A DNA stretch of 64,000 bases from Dendrobium chrysotoxum (Eukaryota > Streptophyta > Magnoliopsida > Asparagales > Orchidaceae), in the NCBI GenBank assembly GCA_019925795.1, contig CM034309.1, positions 21,322,729 to 21,386,728 of the forward strand, read 5' to 3'. Each line of letters begins with the position of its first letter. Position 1 is the first letter of the stretch. Under the pieces are notes generated by a model, which saw only the letters and a program-made list of their open reading frames with translations, had not been told where the DNA came from and searched no databases. A program made the position numbers and the translations under genes. Of this stretch, positions 21,801 to 29,075 are shown piece after piece.

Positions 21801-23961
21801 TGGAAAAGAAATATAGTGTAAAAGTAATGTAGTGTAAATGGAATATAGCGTGTAAAAGGAGAATAATTTAGAGTTATTTGGATGAGTTTAAAATGAATGC
21901 ATGAGATTTTTTTTTTAGAAGGAAAATGAATGCAATGTAAAGTCCAAAGAGGGTGGCGTTCGGCGGAGGTGGGTGGCGGTGGTCGGCGGTAGTGGCCTGC
22001 GCTGGGCGGAGGTGGGAGGTGGGAGGTGGTCGGTGCCGGGCGGAGGTGGGAGGTGGACAGCGGCGGTGGTGGGTGACGGCCGCTGCTAACAGTGGTGGCC
22101 GACTACAGCGGCCAGTGGTCAACGACGACAGTGGTGGTGGAGGTCGGCAATGGGTGATAGTGTTCGTGGTCGGTGGTCGGTGGTCGGTGGTCGGCAACGG
22201 GAGGTGGCTAGCGACAAGGAGCAGCAAAGGAATGAATTTATGGTGTCTTTGGAACTCATCTAAATTTGAGAGATTTCAAATACAGTAAAATGAACTAGAT
22301 GGTAAATTCCAAATGCATCAAAATTTTATACTATATTTGTTTTACTTCAAACCAAACGCCAATATTTTATAAACCTTTGCACCTGGAATACTTTACACCC
22401 CTTTTTACTTGTGTTAAATCCCAACCGTCCTTTGGCCCTTGATCCCACGGCCAGGATGGGGATCCGTGGGAGGCTTACCTGGATCATGCCGATCTTCTTC
22501 CATATTCGGGTGCCTAATTTAGGAAGGATTATATTAGGGCAATTATGCATGATTTTGTAGTTATTTGTTTCTTTATTAAGATATCTTGTGTAGATCTATA
22601 AATAGGTATAGTTTTGTATAATAAAATTAAGCATTTTCTTCTCTAATTCTCTGAATTTAACAACTTCAAACCAAACAACCCCTTAGTCATTTGATTTTAG
22701 GCCTAAATGTTCCTAATCACACTTCTGAAAGTCAATAAATATGATAGTCTTATGTTTTTGGAATTTCAGTATCACTTTCACTTTCACGTGCATCCATCAC
22801 CCACATACATTTATAAATACATTTAAATAATATAATTTTTGGCATAAAATGTTATAGTGCATATTCATATTATATACATAGTATTAATAATCGAGGCAAT
22901 TTTTAATTCATAGAAAAATATGTGATTACAATATAACATAAATACATCCTGTGAATACTATTTATTTATAAATTTATGTGATATGCATGCACATATGTAT
23001 TTGTAAATTTATTTATAATATATTTATAAAAATATTATGATAATTTTGTTTGAGTTATTGAACAATCCATTTCTGCCTGATTAAATAATTAGAAAAGGAA
23101 GCATTATTTCTCTAATGGACTACCAAAAAAACTTTTTTATAAATGACTTCCTAAATTCCTACTTTCAGATGTGGGATGTGTCCCTTCCTCTCGCCTACAT
23201 ACAATGAAATAGGCCATAATAGTTGTCATATTTATGCGCTCGGGCTACTAAATTAATTTTTCTGAAGTTGTTCCATAAGGCTACAAATAATTGATAGATA
23301 CTGTTGAAGCATTAGAAAATCCAAGGGGGCGTAAAGGGTGGCATCTTGCATCATTAAATTCATTGAAACTGCTGTTAGCTTCTGCTATCTTCAACATAAT
23401 TTACATGTTCATCTTCAGTGGTTTGAAGCCATAATCTCGACTGCCATGAGGAAGAAATCTGCAGAAGAGAAACAGCTTATCAGCTCAAACTTCACTCTTC
23501 TCACATCCCAGCCGCTTGTTCTCTTTGCCTTATGCACTGGAGGTTCCTCTGATCCTATGGTACAGTCTTCTATCTGCCAATTTCTGCTCTTGGTTATGTA
23601 ATATATACATTCTTACAGCTCTTGTTCAGTGCAGCTAAGGGTCTACACTGCCAAGAGTGTCATGGAGGAGCTTGACATGGCAAAGAAGGATTTTCTTCAG
23701 GCGAATATTTTAGTAAAGAAATCAAGGAAGATTTTCCTTCCCAAGCTTCTTGATAGATATGCCAAGGAGGCCAACCTCAGCAGCGAAGAACTAGTTGCTT
23801 GGGTGTCTACCAACATGGATAAGAAGTTGAACGATGCGATTCTGAAATGTGTCAATGGGAAGAACAAGAAAGCAGCCCAAATCATTGAGTGGCTGCCATA
23901 CAACTCAAAGTTCCGCTATGTATTTGGTAAGGATTTAGTAGAAAAGCCATGGTGGCTGTAA
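9809..23961 (+). CDS. DUF547 / MIP1-type leucine-zipper protein, nine exons
   Basis: Joined exons 9809-9886, 9938-10054, 14017-14376, 16429-16745, 16820-16919, 17011-17070, 20725-20811, 23419-23559 and 23635-23961 keep one frame for 528 codons with GT-AG introns. Residues about 20-100 form a heptad-like coiled coil (KLQMHLRQEKSMRLMLERAI, then DLIAEIELLEEEI), matching the N-terminal leucine zipper of ternary-complex-factor MIP1-like proteins. Residues about 290-425 are DUF547: LVEQLERV, LAFWINVYNSLVMH, AYLAYGV, AAYNIGG, and FALCTGGSSDP. The C-terminus YVFGKDLVEKPWWL is typical of the family and ends in TAA. Biochemical function is unknown for the family; related plant proteins are described as adaptors. 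The N-terminus is uncertain. ATG 9809 is the first Met of the open frame and ATG 9860 is also possible, but an upstream exon may be missing. Introns total over 12 kb and carry many TEs, yet all splice sites look intact. Confidence 0.88.
9938..10054 (+). CDS. DUF547 gene, coiled-coil exon
   Basis: Between acceptor TTTTGCAG and donor GTTTGA. It encodes 39 residues, IKKLQMHLRQ...HRHFTTQ, the core of the leucine zipper. Confidence 0.85.
10917..11001 (+). repeat. 85-bp terminal inverted repeat, left
   Basis: TGTTGACCCATATACCAAG opens the repeat; the first 23 bases are identical to the right arm read in reverse complement. Similarity fades after CACTTAA, with weak traces to about 11050. Confidence 0.88.
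11413..12141 (-). pseudogene. Gag/pre-protease fragment of the inverted-terminus element
   Basis: A 159-codon frame (12141-11662) carries RIFVFERLSQPG and a basic LTKRQRRKKN block. A short stop-interrupted continuation (to 11413) includes PQRRETETLLVKVYRILK. These phrases are characteristic of Tat-lineage polyprotein upstream of the protease. The frame opens just after a splice-acceptor-like TTTATGCAG. No zinc knuckle, protease or RT is present. Confidence 0.6.
12375..12395 (-). promoter_or_regulatory. Primer-binding site, tRNA-Arg type
   Basis: Minus-strand TGGCGACTCTACTGGGG lies six bases after the LTR end. Plant Ogre/Tat elements use this tRNA-Arg-type site, which primes minus-strand cDNA. 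The match is from memory of the family consensus. Confidence 0.6.
12834..12870. terminator. Hairpin enclosing an AATAAA signal in the LTR
   Basis: GCTCTACTTGT pairs with ACAAGAGTAGAGC (2-base bulge). The loop reads CAATAAAATGAGA on the minus strand, so the poly(A) signal is presented in the loop of a stable stem. Confidence 0.55.
13314..13398 (-). repeat. 85-bp terminal inverted repeat, right (LTR start)
   Basis: Reverse complement of 10917-11001 with 10 mismatches in 85 positions. It forms the U3 end of the minus-strand LTR. Confidence 0.88.
14017..14376 (+). CDS. DUF547 gene, second coiled-coil and Ser-rich linker exon
   Basis: Acceptor TTCTTCAG, donor GTATGA. 120 codons from TRDLIAEIE through REQHVLFLYRSIFDQC, then a Ser/Lys-rich linker, ending DLMK. 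The preceding intron (10055-14016) contains the inverted-terminus retroelement. Confidence 0.9.
14741..15650 (-). mobile_element. L1-type LINE, 5'-truncated RT end (copy a)
   Basis: The minus strand encodes a broken reverse transcriptase: MIFADDILLVDKTGERVDG (FADD catalytic box; frame 15591-15361), then KLKEKFYKMVVRSAMLYGTE (15269-15072), a conserved plant L1 block. The 3' tail is GTGGGATAAAGGCTTGATG followed by TTGTTGTT on the minus strand, bordering 14741. Several stops separate the pieces. It lies in the DUF547 intron 14377-16428, antisense to the gene. Confidence 0.85.
16429..16745 (+). CDS. DUF547 gene, pre-domain exon
   Basis: Acceptor CACCACAG. Encodes DRTLKDHLYQCPSILSEELV, a conserved pre-domain block, to YAVSNYR. 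It ends in phase 2 (AG) at donor GTTGCA, completed by A at 16820 to give Arg. Confidence 0.88.
16820..16919 (+). CDS. DUF547 gene, domain exon (WINVYNSLVMH)
   Basis: The acceptor TTCAG at 16815-16819 is preferred over TTTTTAG four bases earlier (16811-16814), because only it preserves YRLLVEQLERV. The donor is GTAAGT. Confidence 0.88.
17011..17070 (+). CDS. DUF547 gene, 60-bp domain exon
   Basis: Twenty codons, AYLAYGVSHG...LALFHK, between TGTGCAG and GTATTA, phase 0 on both sides. Confidence 0.88.
17493..17621 (+). mobile_element. tRNA-derived SINE with perfect 12-bp target duplication
   Basis: The body has an A-box-like TGGTCTATTGGTTAGGAGC and a B-box GGTTCGAGTC, followed by TATATGTGATGTGTGTGTGAG and an A-rich tail. 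AACTAATGTGCC flanks it at 17481-17492 and 17622-17633. The identical duplication implies fairly recent insertion. It is not a functional tRNA gene: there is no cloverleaf beyond the promoter boxes. Confidence 0.85.
17717..17734. repeat. 18-bp perfect palindrome GGGGGGCACGTGCCCCCC
   Basis: A G-box core (CACGTG) framed by G6/C6 arms, intronic. A related C-run (GGGCCCCCCCC, then CTGGCTCCGCC) occurs at 18445-18480, suggesting the two mark the ends of a TE of about 0.8 kb (17640-18483), but clear termini were not found. Confidence 0.75.
19487..19965 (-). mobile_element. L1-type LINE 3' fragment (copy b)
   Basis: Minus-strand 3' end homologous to the copy at 14741-15650 (same GGATAAAGGCTTGATG tail and TTGTTG end at 19487, same GGTAGAGGTAGACC block). 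The coding frame is badly broken. Intronic and antisense to the DUF547 gene. Confidence 0.8.
20725..20811 (+). CDS. DUF547 gene, domain exon (AAYNIGG)
   Basis: 29 codons between TTCTGCAG and GTATGA, ending TPRVGR. A 3.65-kb intron precedes it, holding a SINE and an L1 fragment. Confidence 0.88.
21580..21675 (+). pseudogene. Decayed duplicate of the DUF547 exon at 23419
   Basis: TGATTTGAATCTCTGGCTGCC then ATGAGGAAGAA, followed by CTTTATCTGCTCACAC and CATTCTTCTCATG, follow the exon at 23419 (TGGTTTGAAGCC..., CTGCCATGAGGAAGAA, CTTATCAGCTCAAAC, CTCTTCTCAC) in order. The reading frame and splice acceptor are lost. It is best read as an old partial tandem duplication inside the intron. Similarity was judged by eye. 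Confidence 0.6.
21953..22210. repeat. GGT/GGC-rich minisatellite
   Basis: Degenerate short units such as GGCGGAGGTGGGAGGTGG and GGTCGGTGGTCGGTGG on the plus strand, about 260 bp and strongly G-skewed. Proline-rich or Gly/Trp/Arg-rich frames across it are by-products. Confidence 0.85.
22412..22662 (+). mobile_element. Solo LTR, 251 bp
   Basis: Begins TGTTAAATC, ends ATTTAACA (inverted termini TGTTAAAT/ATTTAACA). It contains TATAAATAG at 22597-22605 and AATAAAA about 20 bp after. It is flanked by ACTTG and ACTTC, a 5-bp duplication with one mismatch. Size suggests a TRIM or a short copia-type LTR left by LTR-LTR recombination. Confidence 0.7.
23419..23559 (+). CDS. DUF547 gene, domain exon (FALCTGGSSDP)
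   Basis: 47 codons between CATCTTCAG and GTACAG, from WFEAIIST to SSDPM. A decayed relative of this exon lies 1.8 kb upstream in the same intron. Confidence 0.88.
23635..23961 (+). CDS. DUF547 gene, terminal exon
   Basis: Acceptor AGTGCAG. 108 codons, LRVYTAKSV through EKPWWL, then TAA at 23959-23961. Confidence 0.9.
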   Translation, partial: LRVYTAKSVMEELDMAKKDFLQANILVKKSRKIFLPKLLDRYAKEANLSSEELVAWVSTNMDKKLNDAILKCVNGKNKKAAQIIEWLPYNSKFRYVFGKDLVEKPWWL

Positions 23962-25857
23962 GTAAACACATTTTTCAAATTGTTGTTTCAGTTGGTTGTG
24001 ACTTCTGATAACTCTTCAATTCTGTTGCAATTCGTTCACTTTTTTTGTTTTTTTTTTTTGTAAGTTTCTTTGGCAGCTTTCTTGTAGTGTGCAGCTGAGT
24101 CATTATTAGGTAAACACCTTTTGCACAGGAAATTTATATCATAATAGCTGAAATCTAAAAAAATATGCTAATCCTAGGGAAGAAGTATGACTAAAAGTTT
24201 ATTTTAGACTAAAATATCCTTCTTATTCTTATATCCAAATATATTAGAAGAACTACATCTAGTTCTTCCGCACTTCATCTTAATACATTGTTGTTGCTGC
24301 CTCACATTCGAGATTTTTTTTTTCCTCTTAGGAGGGACTACACCAGTGAAGTTTGATATTTTTCGTTCATTGAAGACTTCAACATATACGAGCACTATTT
24401 TTTCTAATGTTTATATCATGTATCATAAATTTGGTCGTTTGATTGAGCTTTTACATAGAGCTAGAAAGAATGCAAAGAGTGTGTTTCGAATCTTATTTCA
24501 ACATTTGTTCATACTATATTCAAAATTGTTCATACCGTGATTGATGATAGTTTGAATATGTTCTAACACATGTTCGAACTTTATTTGAACGATGATTTTC
24601 TAGCATTATTCGAACAAGTATGCTAGTTCAAACCTCATTCAAATATGGTTTGAATATGGATTGAATCATATTCTAATATGTTCGGTTGATTTGAAACATA
24701 CTCGAAGGCTTGTTCTAACAATAATATAATTATATGTTGAGCAATTATTTTCTAAATGTGAACCAAAAATCAATATTCTTGTACTATATGAATGAGAATG
24801 GAAAGAAGATAGACAATTCGGTTGGAATTTTATTGAAAAAAGGAGCAAATAATTGATGGGACAATGAAGTATTTCCTTTTATGTTCTCATAGATTTTAAA
24901 AGTTATAATTAACATTTATTTAATATTAGATTGAGAATTCAAGATTTTAGAAATTAAAGTTAGGCTATAAATATAATTATAATTAATATTTTACTATTAT
25001 TTATAAAGTTATTTAATGGTAGATTTAATATTACAAATTTTACATTTTAGATGCCTATGTTATATAGCTAGAAAAACCTTATGGTGAATATATATATGAT
25101 TAATTGCATTAAACTATAATATGAAGACAAAATATAAATTAGTTATTATTTTAATTAATTTACTTTATTTTGTTGTTATGTCCAAGATAAAGGTATATAT
25201 TTTTGTTATTTTGAATAAAATAGCATTATGATTTAATAATACTTAATATTTTAAAAATGGTCCTTAAATATATGAACCATAAAGATATTAAAACTCTATA
25301 CAAATGTATTAAAAATAGAAAAAGTAATGGAAGATTTTCATAAATGTTATGTCAATGCACTTTTTATAAAAATCGGGAAAGTCCTATGCTTCCTATTAAT
25401 GCATGTTATCCTAAGAAATATTATACATAATTGTATTAAGAAATAGAATTCAATAAAATTATATTTTGATATACAATTGCATATCCCAAAATTCCCTAAC
25501 AAGTTGGATCCTAAATTCAAATTCAAAACAAAACTTCAATTTAACATTTTGTTCTCCTCGTAAGTAGTTGAGATGCATTGATGAGTTTTATTTGTCGAAG
25601 ATGATTGATTTCTCTTTCCCCCATTTCTATAAAAAGTTGATCAATTCAAAATCTTAAATCCGCACTAAAAATTTTGCCATTTATTTAAAGTCATCTATGA
25701 ATGGGAGATAGACAATTCCATAACAAATCTTTCAAAATTTTAAAACTCTCCATATAAGAAAATCCTTTAAAAATTTTAAAGTGTACTCATTCCCCACTTA
25801 GAATTTTCTGTCATTTTGTCTGAGTCATGGGTTTTGAGTTAGTACTTAGTAGGATTA
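23962..25857. other. AT-rich intergenic DNA
   Basis: 3' flank of the DUF547 gene, with a likely 3' UTR in the first ~150 bp. At 24480-24720 degenerate GTTCGAAC/TTTGAATATG words recur in both orientations. No gene or TE domain is recognised elsewhere. Confidence 0.5.
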
Positions 25858-27953
25858 AATCTTTATAGTCCCCTTCCTTTTTTTTCCCCACGGAAGGGGC
25901 CTACACGTTAATATAGAGAAAAAGTTACAAGTCCTTAAAGACTTCAAAATCCTCTATAATACAGCATTTGAAAAAAAAAAAAACCTAAGAGCCTCGAAAT
26001 CCACCAAAAAATAAAATCCAAGGCAAAAAAAGAAGACCAGCCTAAGCACAAGCAAATATAAAAGGAGTTAGAGGAAGTCATCAATTGCCCAGCAGTCAAA
26101 CGTCTATAACCAAGGCTACAATGCGATCCAAAGCCGTAGCCCAGAGATCCAAAAACTGGCACCACAACAGCAACCTGCACAAAACAAAAGAAAAGAGACA
26201 ACACCAAAAGGAAAGAACAAACCCCCATCAGCCATAAATTAAACAACACAACACTAACACCCCACGGCTCCAAAGCAGCAACCACCAAGCCAATAACAAA
26301 TAACAGCTATTTATTTGATTTCCTCTTTCTTCGTTTACCCATCCGAACGAAAGTATTGCGCCTTACATTCGATCAAATAAGTCATCATGTTCAAACACTT
26401 CCATTTCACCACCCTCAGAAGGAGAAGATGAAGAGCCTTCAAGCCAATCAATTTGCGCCACAATGTTTTCCCTCGATCTCATGCCCACATGAGCATTCAA
26501 GGCGTTAGCAGAAAGTAAAGCAACTGGAACATCAGCAAGCTGTTCATTCACGCCCAGTCCCACATAGCAGATCAGTATAACCAGATCAACAGGTGTCACA
26601 GGAGAAACAACAAAAGGATCTAACTCACTAGAGTCAATGTTCATCACCCCCATATTAACATCACAAAGTTCTTTATCATCCACATTCAGCAACTCATTAC
26701 CAACAACAAGACCAACAATGTCAGGACTAACAATCTCAATCTCACCCCGAGGGGAAGCCACTAAGACATGGTCACCCACATCACCATCATCATAACACAC
26801 AGCAATCCCATAATGCTCTGCTGGAGGAGCACCAGTAACAGGGATCACCGAATCATTCTCAATCGCCCTCCCCAAGGGAGCAACCGACTCAAGCAGAGGC
26901 AAAACAATACCATGACTGTTATTTTCCACACTAATAGGATCATCCTTACTAATGGGATCACAATAAACATCACAATTTTTATTTGAAACCACTCCCACCC
27001 CAACCACATTGTTAGTAGGATTAGCTAAATAAGGATTCACAATATTACATTCAAATCTCGCATGACCCAAAACCTTAAAATGACCACAATAGTGAGGGAA
27101 TTCCTCAAATTCCACCAGTTGGATATAACCCATAAATTCAGAACCAACCCAAACTTGATCAGGATACCTCTTGGTAACATCAACCTCAACAAGCAAGCGA
27201 GCAACTGAGGGCCTTGTACCATTCGAAGTGGCATTATCCGTCCGTAAAGGCTGGCCAAACAAAGAACCAAGCCCATGCAAAATCCTAGTAGAGAACAGAT
27301 GCAGACGAAGATTGGGAAATGAAACCCAAATGGGGATAGTATGAGATTTAATGTTAATGTCAAAATAAGAACTCCACTTAAATAACTTCATGTAACAGTT
27401 GCTAATGAAGTAAGACTGATGCGAGAACACATGACAATAGTCTAAATCATTCGAAAACTTAATGAGAATGTTCTTGGCATTAAGCAACGTAACAGAAAAT
27501 TCTCCCATAAGCTTAAGATTAAAGAAAAATTTACGGACAGAATCAACCAGTGGCCGTCGGCCAAGAAATTTTCTGATAAGAGAAAACCCAAACGGAGCAG
27601 CCAAAGCCATCATTTCTTCATCAGAAATCCACAAAGACGGAATACACTTGCAAGAAGTGATTTTTAGATCGGGAAACTCCGACCGGGAAGAATCCCCGGA
27701 CAGAGCATCCTTAAAAGAACGCTAAGTAAACTTTCGCGCAAAAAAACCATGGATCACTTAAACGATTACCAGCCATCAAACCGCTAATCACAAGAAAAAC
27801 CAGGTATTATGGAGCAAGGAAAAGAGTTTACCCTGGAGAAACTATCGGAGGCGACGCGGAGGCGGAAGGAACCCCTAGCCATTGGAATATGCTAAGGTCA
27901 AAAAACTCGCAAATCTTTATAGCCCTCTTCCTTTTTTTTCCCACGGAAGAGGC
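25858..27953 (-). mobile_element. ORF1-only LINE-type element bracketed by ~43-bp direct repeats
   Basis: The ORF1 gene (26363-27721) is the only coding unit; no endonuclease or RT follows. Both edges carry AAATCTTTATAG...CTTCC, T8, CCCACGGAAG (25858-25900 and 27911-27953), differing at a few positions. These are either unusually long target duplications or two copies of a family 3' end. The minus-strand 3' side contains A-rich tracts near 25970. Confidence 0.6.
26363..27721 (-). CDS. LINE ORF1-like protein, DUF4283 plus damaged zinc knuckle
   Basis: The frame is open from 27721, just after an in-frame TAG, to a stop at 26363-26365. The first ATG in good family context is at 27613. The order fits plant L1 ORF1 proteins: PDLKITSC and LWISDEEMMALA, then DUF4283 text (LNAKNILIKFSNDLDYCHVF, LFKWSSYFDIN, IPIWVSFPNL, RPSVARLLVEVD), then a CX2CX4HX4C-type knuckle reading YCGHFKVLGHARFEC, in which Phe replaces the second Cys. 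ORF1 binds element RNA and supports retrotransposition in trans. An alternative ATG (27778, MAGNRLSDP) is one frame off, hinting at a frameshift at the N-terminus. The C-terminal half is acidic and variable. Confidence 0.72.
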   Translation of the reverse strand, partial: RSFKDALSGDSSRSEFPDLKITSCKCIPSLWISDEEMMALAAPFGFSLIRKFLGRRPLVDSVRKFFFNLKLMGEFSVTLLNAKNILIKFSNDLDYCHVFSHQSYFISNCYMKLFKWSSYFDINIKSHTIPIWVSFPNLRLHLFSTRILHGLGSLFGQPLRTDNATSNGTRPSVARLLVEVDVTKRYPDQVWVGSEFMGYIQLVEFEEFPHYCGHFKVLGHARFECNIVNPYLANPTNNVVGVGVVSNKNCDVYCDPISKDDPISVENNSHGIVLPLLESVAPLGRAIENDSVIPVTGAPPAEHYGIAVCYDDGDVGDHVLVASPRGEIEIVSPDIVGLVVGNELLNVDDKELCDVNMGVMNIDSSELDPFVVSPVTPVDLVILICYVGLGVNEQLADVPVALLSANALNAHVGMRSRENIVAQIDWLEGSSSSPSEGGEMEVFEHDDLFDRM

Positions 27954-28328
27954 ACCCCCTTCCTTATGCAATCCTATTTAATAAACTTAGGTTAGAATTT
28001 CAACATTTAAAACCTCTTCCTAGTATAACCCAAAAGGATCTATTATAGCCTTGCTTAAACACCCATATATCCAAATTCCCTTAGGTTTGTTGATTCTATT
28101 GTGCCAATGTTAATTGGCTAGATTAACACTTTCACTAGAAAACCTAGGTATGATTCAAGTTTTAGAAACCCCTTCTTAGTATAGTCATTGAAAACCCTTA
28201 AAAGTCAAGCCTTGTTAAGACATCTAAAGGTCTAGAATCTTCCCTAGTTTTCTTGATCCACTATGCCATATATGATTCAGTAGATCATCACCTTGGCTTT
28301 TCTTATAAACTATTGTATTTGTAAGTAG

Positions 28329-28444
28329 AGCAAATTAATATGTTGGTTGGAGCTTATGCTACCAACTAAGAGGTTTTGAATTCGAAGCTTACATATATGA
28401 TGTGTGTGCGTTTTCATTTAGTTTACTAAAAACTCTAAAAAAAT
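28329..28444 (+). mobile_element. tRNA-derived SINE, degenerate second copy
   Basis: Aligns with the SINE at 17493: TTGGTTGGAGCTTATGCTA, CCAACTAAGAGG, a weakened B-box (TGAATTCGAAG) and ATATATGATGTGTGTG, then an A-rich tail. No clear target duplication. Confidence 0.65.
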
Positions 28445-28599
28445 TACTGTAATTATTGAACCTAATATTTGAACAATAAAAATTAAGATTGAGTTAAATA
28501 ATTGAAAGATTTTCTCCATTTGAATGGAAGGGCACTTTTACTTGTTAATATTTTTTTAAAATTATAATTAAATTTATTTAATATGAAAAAACTCGGTTT

Positions 28600-28969
28600 C
28601 CAAAAAAAAAAACTCATTACGTGTCATATTGTCACTGGTTGAATGAAAACTTCCAATCCCAACACACCGCCGAATCGTTCGGGTCCGCAGCTGACATCAC
28701 TGACACGTGCAACAAGGAGATGAAATGGCGCGCCCGTAAATCTTCCAAATCCCAGGGGCTAATGTGCAACGCAGTCTTTTCTCGATTCGCATAGCCAAAA
28801 AAAAGAACGAAAGAAAAGGTTGGAGTTAGTAGATAAAGAAGGGAGAAAGAGTGCTCCGGCCTGCTGCGTCTCCTTCTCTTCAGACCGTGAAAGACCGCCG
28901 ATTGGTCGGAAAATTCTCGGAGCAAAGCCGGTGGTGAAACTCTGATCGACCGCCTCGCGGCGTCCCACG
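28600..28969 (+). promoter_or_regulatory. Probable promoter and 5' leader of the agenet gene
   Basis: GC-richer DNA upstream of the first exon, with TGACACGTGCA (G-box, CACGTG at 28704-28709), GGCGCGCC and a purine-rich AAGAACGAAAGAAAAGG leader stretch. No TATA box is obvious, so a broad, housekeeping-type promoter is likely. The transcription start cannot be fixed. Confidence 0.4.
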
Positions 28970-28999
28970 ATGTGGAGCATCGGAGTTAGGGTTTGCTAG
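28970..28999 (+). CDS. Upstream ORF of nine codons
   Basis: ATG at 28970, TAG at 28997-28999, in the leader of the agenet gene and upstream of the first splice donor. It could damp translation if included in the transcript. Confidence 0.35.
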   Translation: MWSIGVRVC

Positions 29000-29040
29000 T
29001 AGGACAGGCTTGAAGAGATAACATCCGCCGCTCTCGGGAA

Positions 29041-29075
29041 ATGAGCCTTGGGATTGCCGTTGGATTCGGGGTTCG
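29041..29075 (+). CDS. Possible 5' coding extension in exon 1 of the agenet gene
   Basis: ATG at 29041 opens 11 codons plus two bases up to the donor GTAAGT at 29076. Joined to the acceptor at 37290, it reads in frame through CGG-TAT-ACA-TCA into the canonical ATG 37301 with no stop. Known family members start at MDYD, so this may be leader only. Confidence 0.35.

Larger units (their letters stand above)
21783..22686. mobile_element. hAT-like MITE-type unit carrying a minisatellite and a solo LTR
   Basis: The left end GAGCTATTTGGTTGACTGGAA and the right end (reverse complement GGGGTTGTTTGGTTTGAAGT) form imperfect inverted ends of the TTTGGTT type common in plant hAT MITEs. Both continue into TATAGTGTAAA-like text. 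A further internal TTTGGTT end near 22350 suggests nesting. No transposase. Exact ends and target duplication are not resolved. Confidence 0.4.

Noticed and set aside
21874..22288. Proline-rich (minus) and Gly/Arg/Trp-rich (plus) frames
   Set aside because: Artefacts of the GGT/GGC minisatellite.
23697..23903. 68-codon minus-strand frame
   Set aside because: Antisense to the terminal exon of the DUF547 gene.
24480..24720. Ordered repeat array of TTCGAAC/GTTTGAAT words
   Set aside because: No constant period or unit; looks like low-complexity AT-rich DNA.
26768..26986. 72-codon plus-strand frame
   Set aside because: Antisense shadow of the LINE ORF1 gene.
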